31,731 nucleotides of DNA from Leucobacter sp. UBA1945 (GTDB lineage: Bacteria > Actinomycetota > Actinomycetes > Actinomycetales > Microbacteriaceae), in NCBI GenBank assembly GCA_002336855.1, contig DDEV01000029.1:8699-40429 (forward strand). Reading direction: 5' to 3'. The notes beneath the pieces were generated by a model. The model was not told the origin of the DNA. It did no database searches and saw only the letters and a program-made list of their open reading frames with translations. Made by a program: the position numbers and the translations under genes. Shown piece by piece: positions 30,892 through 31,731 of the stretch (the first letter of the stretch is position 1; the number at the start of each line of letters is the position of its first letter).

Positions 30892-31731
30892 GTGCACCCG
30901 GTCGCATGGCAGGCAGATGACGCAGCCGCGCTGCTGCTTGCACCGGGGCGCGAAGACCACAAGTATTCTCGGGGAGTGCTCGGCGTGCGCACCGGCTCGG
31001 CGAGCTACCCGGGCGCGGCGGTGCTGGGTGCAGAAGCTGCCTGGCACACCGGGGTGGGGCTCGTGCGCTACTTCTCTCCCATTGACGACGTGGCGTCCGA
31101 TTTCGGCCTGCCTTCACCCGCGGCGGCAGTCCTCGCGGTTCGCCCTGAGACTGTGTTTTCGGGGGATCTCGGCGAGGATCGTGCCCGCTGCGACGCGTGG
31201 CTTATCGGCAGCGGCACCGATCCTGCTGCACGAAGCTTCGGCGAGCACGAGGCGTTGCTTGCCCTGCTCGCCGGCTCCGCACCGGTCGTCGTCGATGCCG
31301 GGGCGCTCGGGCTGGTCGCAGCGCAGCGTCCCACTGCTCCGGTGATCGTGACCCCGCACCGAGGCGAGTTCAGCACCCTGTGGGCCTCGTCGGGGCTCGA
31401 CCCTTCGGGCGCCGAAGAACGGCCGCCCGAACAGCGGGCCTCGATCCTCGCCGCTCATCTTGGCGTGACCGTATTGCTCAAGGGAGCTCGAAGCCTCATC
31501 GCGGCTCCCTCTGGCGAGGTCTTCGGGCATGGGCCCGCCACCCCTTGGCTCGCAACGGCCGGCACCGGCGATGTACTTGCGGGCATTCTCGGTGCGCTCG
31601 TCGCAACCCATTCGAAGCGCGTGCGCGACGATGGGCTGCTGCTCGCAAAACTTGGGGCGACCGCAGCGATGCTTCACGACGATGCCGCTCGCCTCGCGTC
31701 GGGGGATCACAAGGCGAGCGGCAGCGGCGGG
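30892..31731 (+). CDS. nnrD: ADP-dependent NAD(P)H-hydrate dehydratase, 3' end beyond window
   Basis: An open frame of 280 codons runs to the window edge. It belongs to the YjeF C-terminal (ribokinase-like) family that repairs hydrated NAD(P)H using ADP or ATP. Visible motifs: DHKYSRGVLGV near the start, VVVDAGAL, VTPHRGEFS, VLLKGARSLIA and the anion-hole GTGDVLAGILGAL. It starts directly in the kinase-like domain with no epimerase (YjeF N) domain in front. GTG 30892 lies two bases after the mutase stop, which suggests translational coupling. Confidence 0.9.
   Translation, partial: MHPVAWQADDAAALLLAPGREDHKYSRGVLGVRTGSASYPGAAVLGAEAAWHTGVGLVRYFSPIDDVASDFGLPSPAAAVLAVRPETVFSGDLGEDRARCDAWLIGSGTDPAARSFGEHEALLALLAGSAPVVVDAGALGLVAAQRPTAPVIVTPHRGEFSTLWASSGLDPSGAEERPPEQRASILAAHLGVTVLLKGARSLIAAPSGEVFGHGPATPWLATAGTGDVLAGILGALVATHSKRVRDDGLLLAKLGATAAMLHDDAARLASGDHKASGSGG

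Noticed and set aside
1..31731. CRISPR arrays, insertion sequences or prophage genes
   Set aside because: No regularly spaced repeats, transposase, integrase or phage structural genes were seen; gene content is chromosomal throughout.

Overview
High-GC DNA with many GTG starts, short intergenic gaps and -10 hexamers of the TANNNT type placed directly before start codons. Together with the gene content (an acyl-CoA carboxylase beta subunit next to birA, a purine nucleoside phosphorylase, an LPXTG protein, a LAL-type regulator) this points to an actinobacterium. I think of the Microbacteriaceae, Leucobacter-like, but that placement is inference.

Layout. 1-43: 5' part of a tRNA-Lys(TTT) on the minus strand. 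177-1995: a NarL-type two-component pair whose kinase carries a one-base frameshift. 2144-2935: an LPXTG cell-wall protein with a DUF4822-like domain. 3124-5528: an AhpD-like protein, a conserved actinobacterial protein of unknown role and a membrane-anchored zinc metallopeptidase. 5641-8516 (minus): a 4-coumarate-CoA ligase-like enzyme, a small lipoprotein and a DedA membrane protein. 8829-11597: a 922-residue LAL-type LuxR regulator. 11613-14799: a one-carbon block, in which glyA-folD is transcribed from a ZTP (pfl) riboswitch leader and purU diverges from it. 14827-20360: a TetR regulator with two paralogous Amidohydrolase_3 enzymes and an APC permease, which looks like a catabolic module. 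20497-25672: birA, then the acyl-CoA carboxylase beta subunit and an epsilon-like subunit, a CoA-pyrophosphatase Nudix enzyme, an unknown protein and purine nucleoside phosphorylase. 25786-29037: a sulfane-sulfur/persulfide locus. 29120-31731: a phosphohexomutase and the start of an NAD(P)HX dehydratase that runs off the window.

The most interesting part is 25786-29037. A CsoR-family repressor has the two CstR cysteines (C39, C68) but alanine in place of the copper-ligand histidine. It faces an operon of thioredoxin, a CoA-disulfide-reductase/rhodanese fusion, a 39-residue cysteine-rich protein and an unrecognised 112-residue protein. A second, gapless-aligning copy of the small cysteine-rich protein (TWAGCGxH motif) lies just upstream of the thioredoxin. 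Three ATACCCC/GGGGTAT palindromes sit on the promoters, one of them filling the 17-bp spacer of a near-consensus promoter. The likely job is sensing and reducing persulfides, with the paired small proteins as an apparently undescribed component.

Two other themes stand out. At least nine genes appear to be leaderless: a -10 hexamer ends 6 or 7 bases before the start codon. Convergent gene ends carry long hairpins, including a 20-bp perfect stem at 25709-25758 and a four-copy inverted and direct repeat at 20378-20457.
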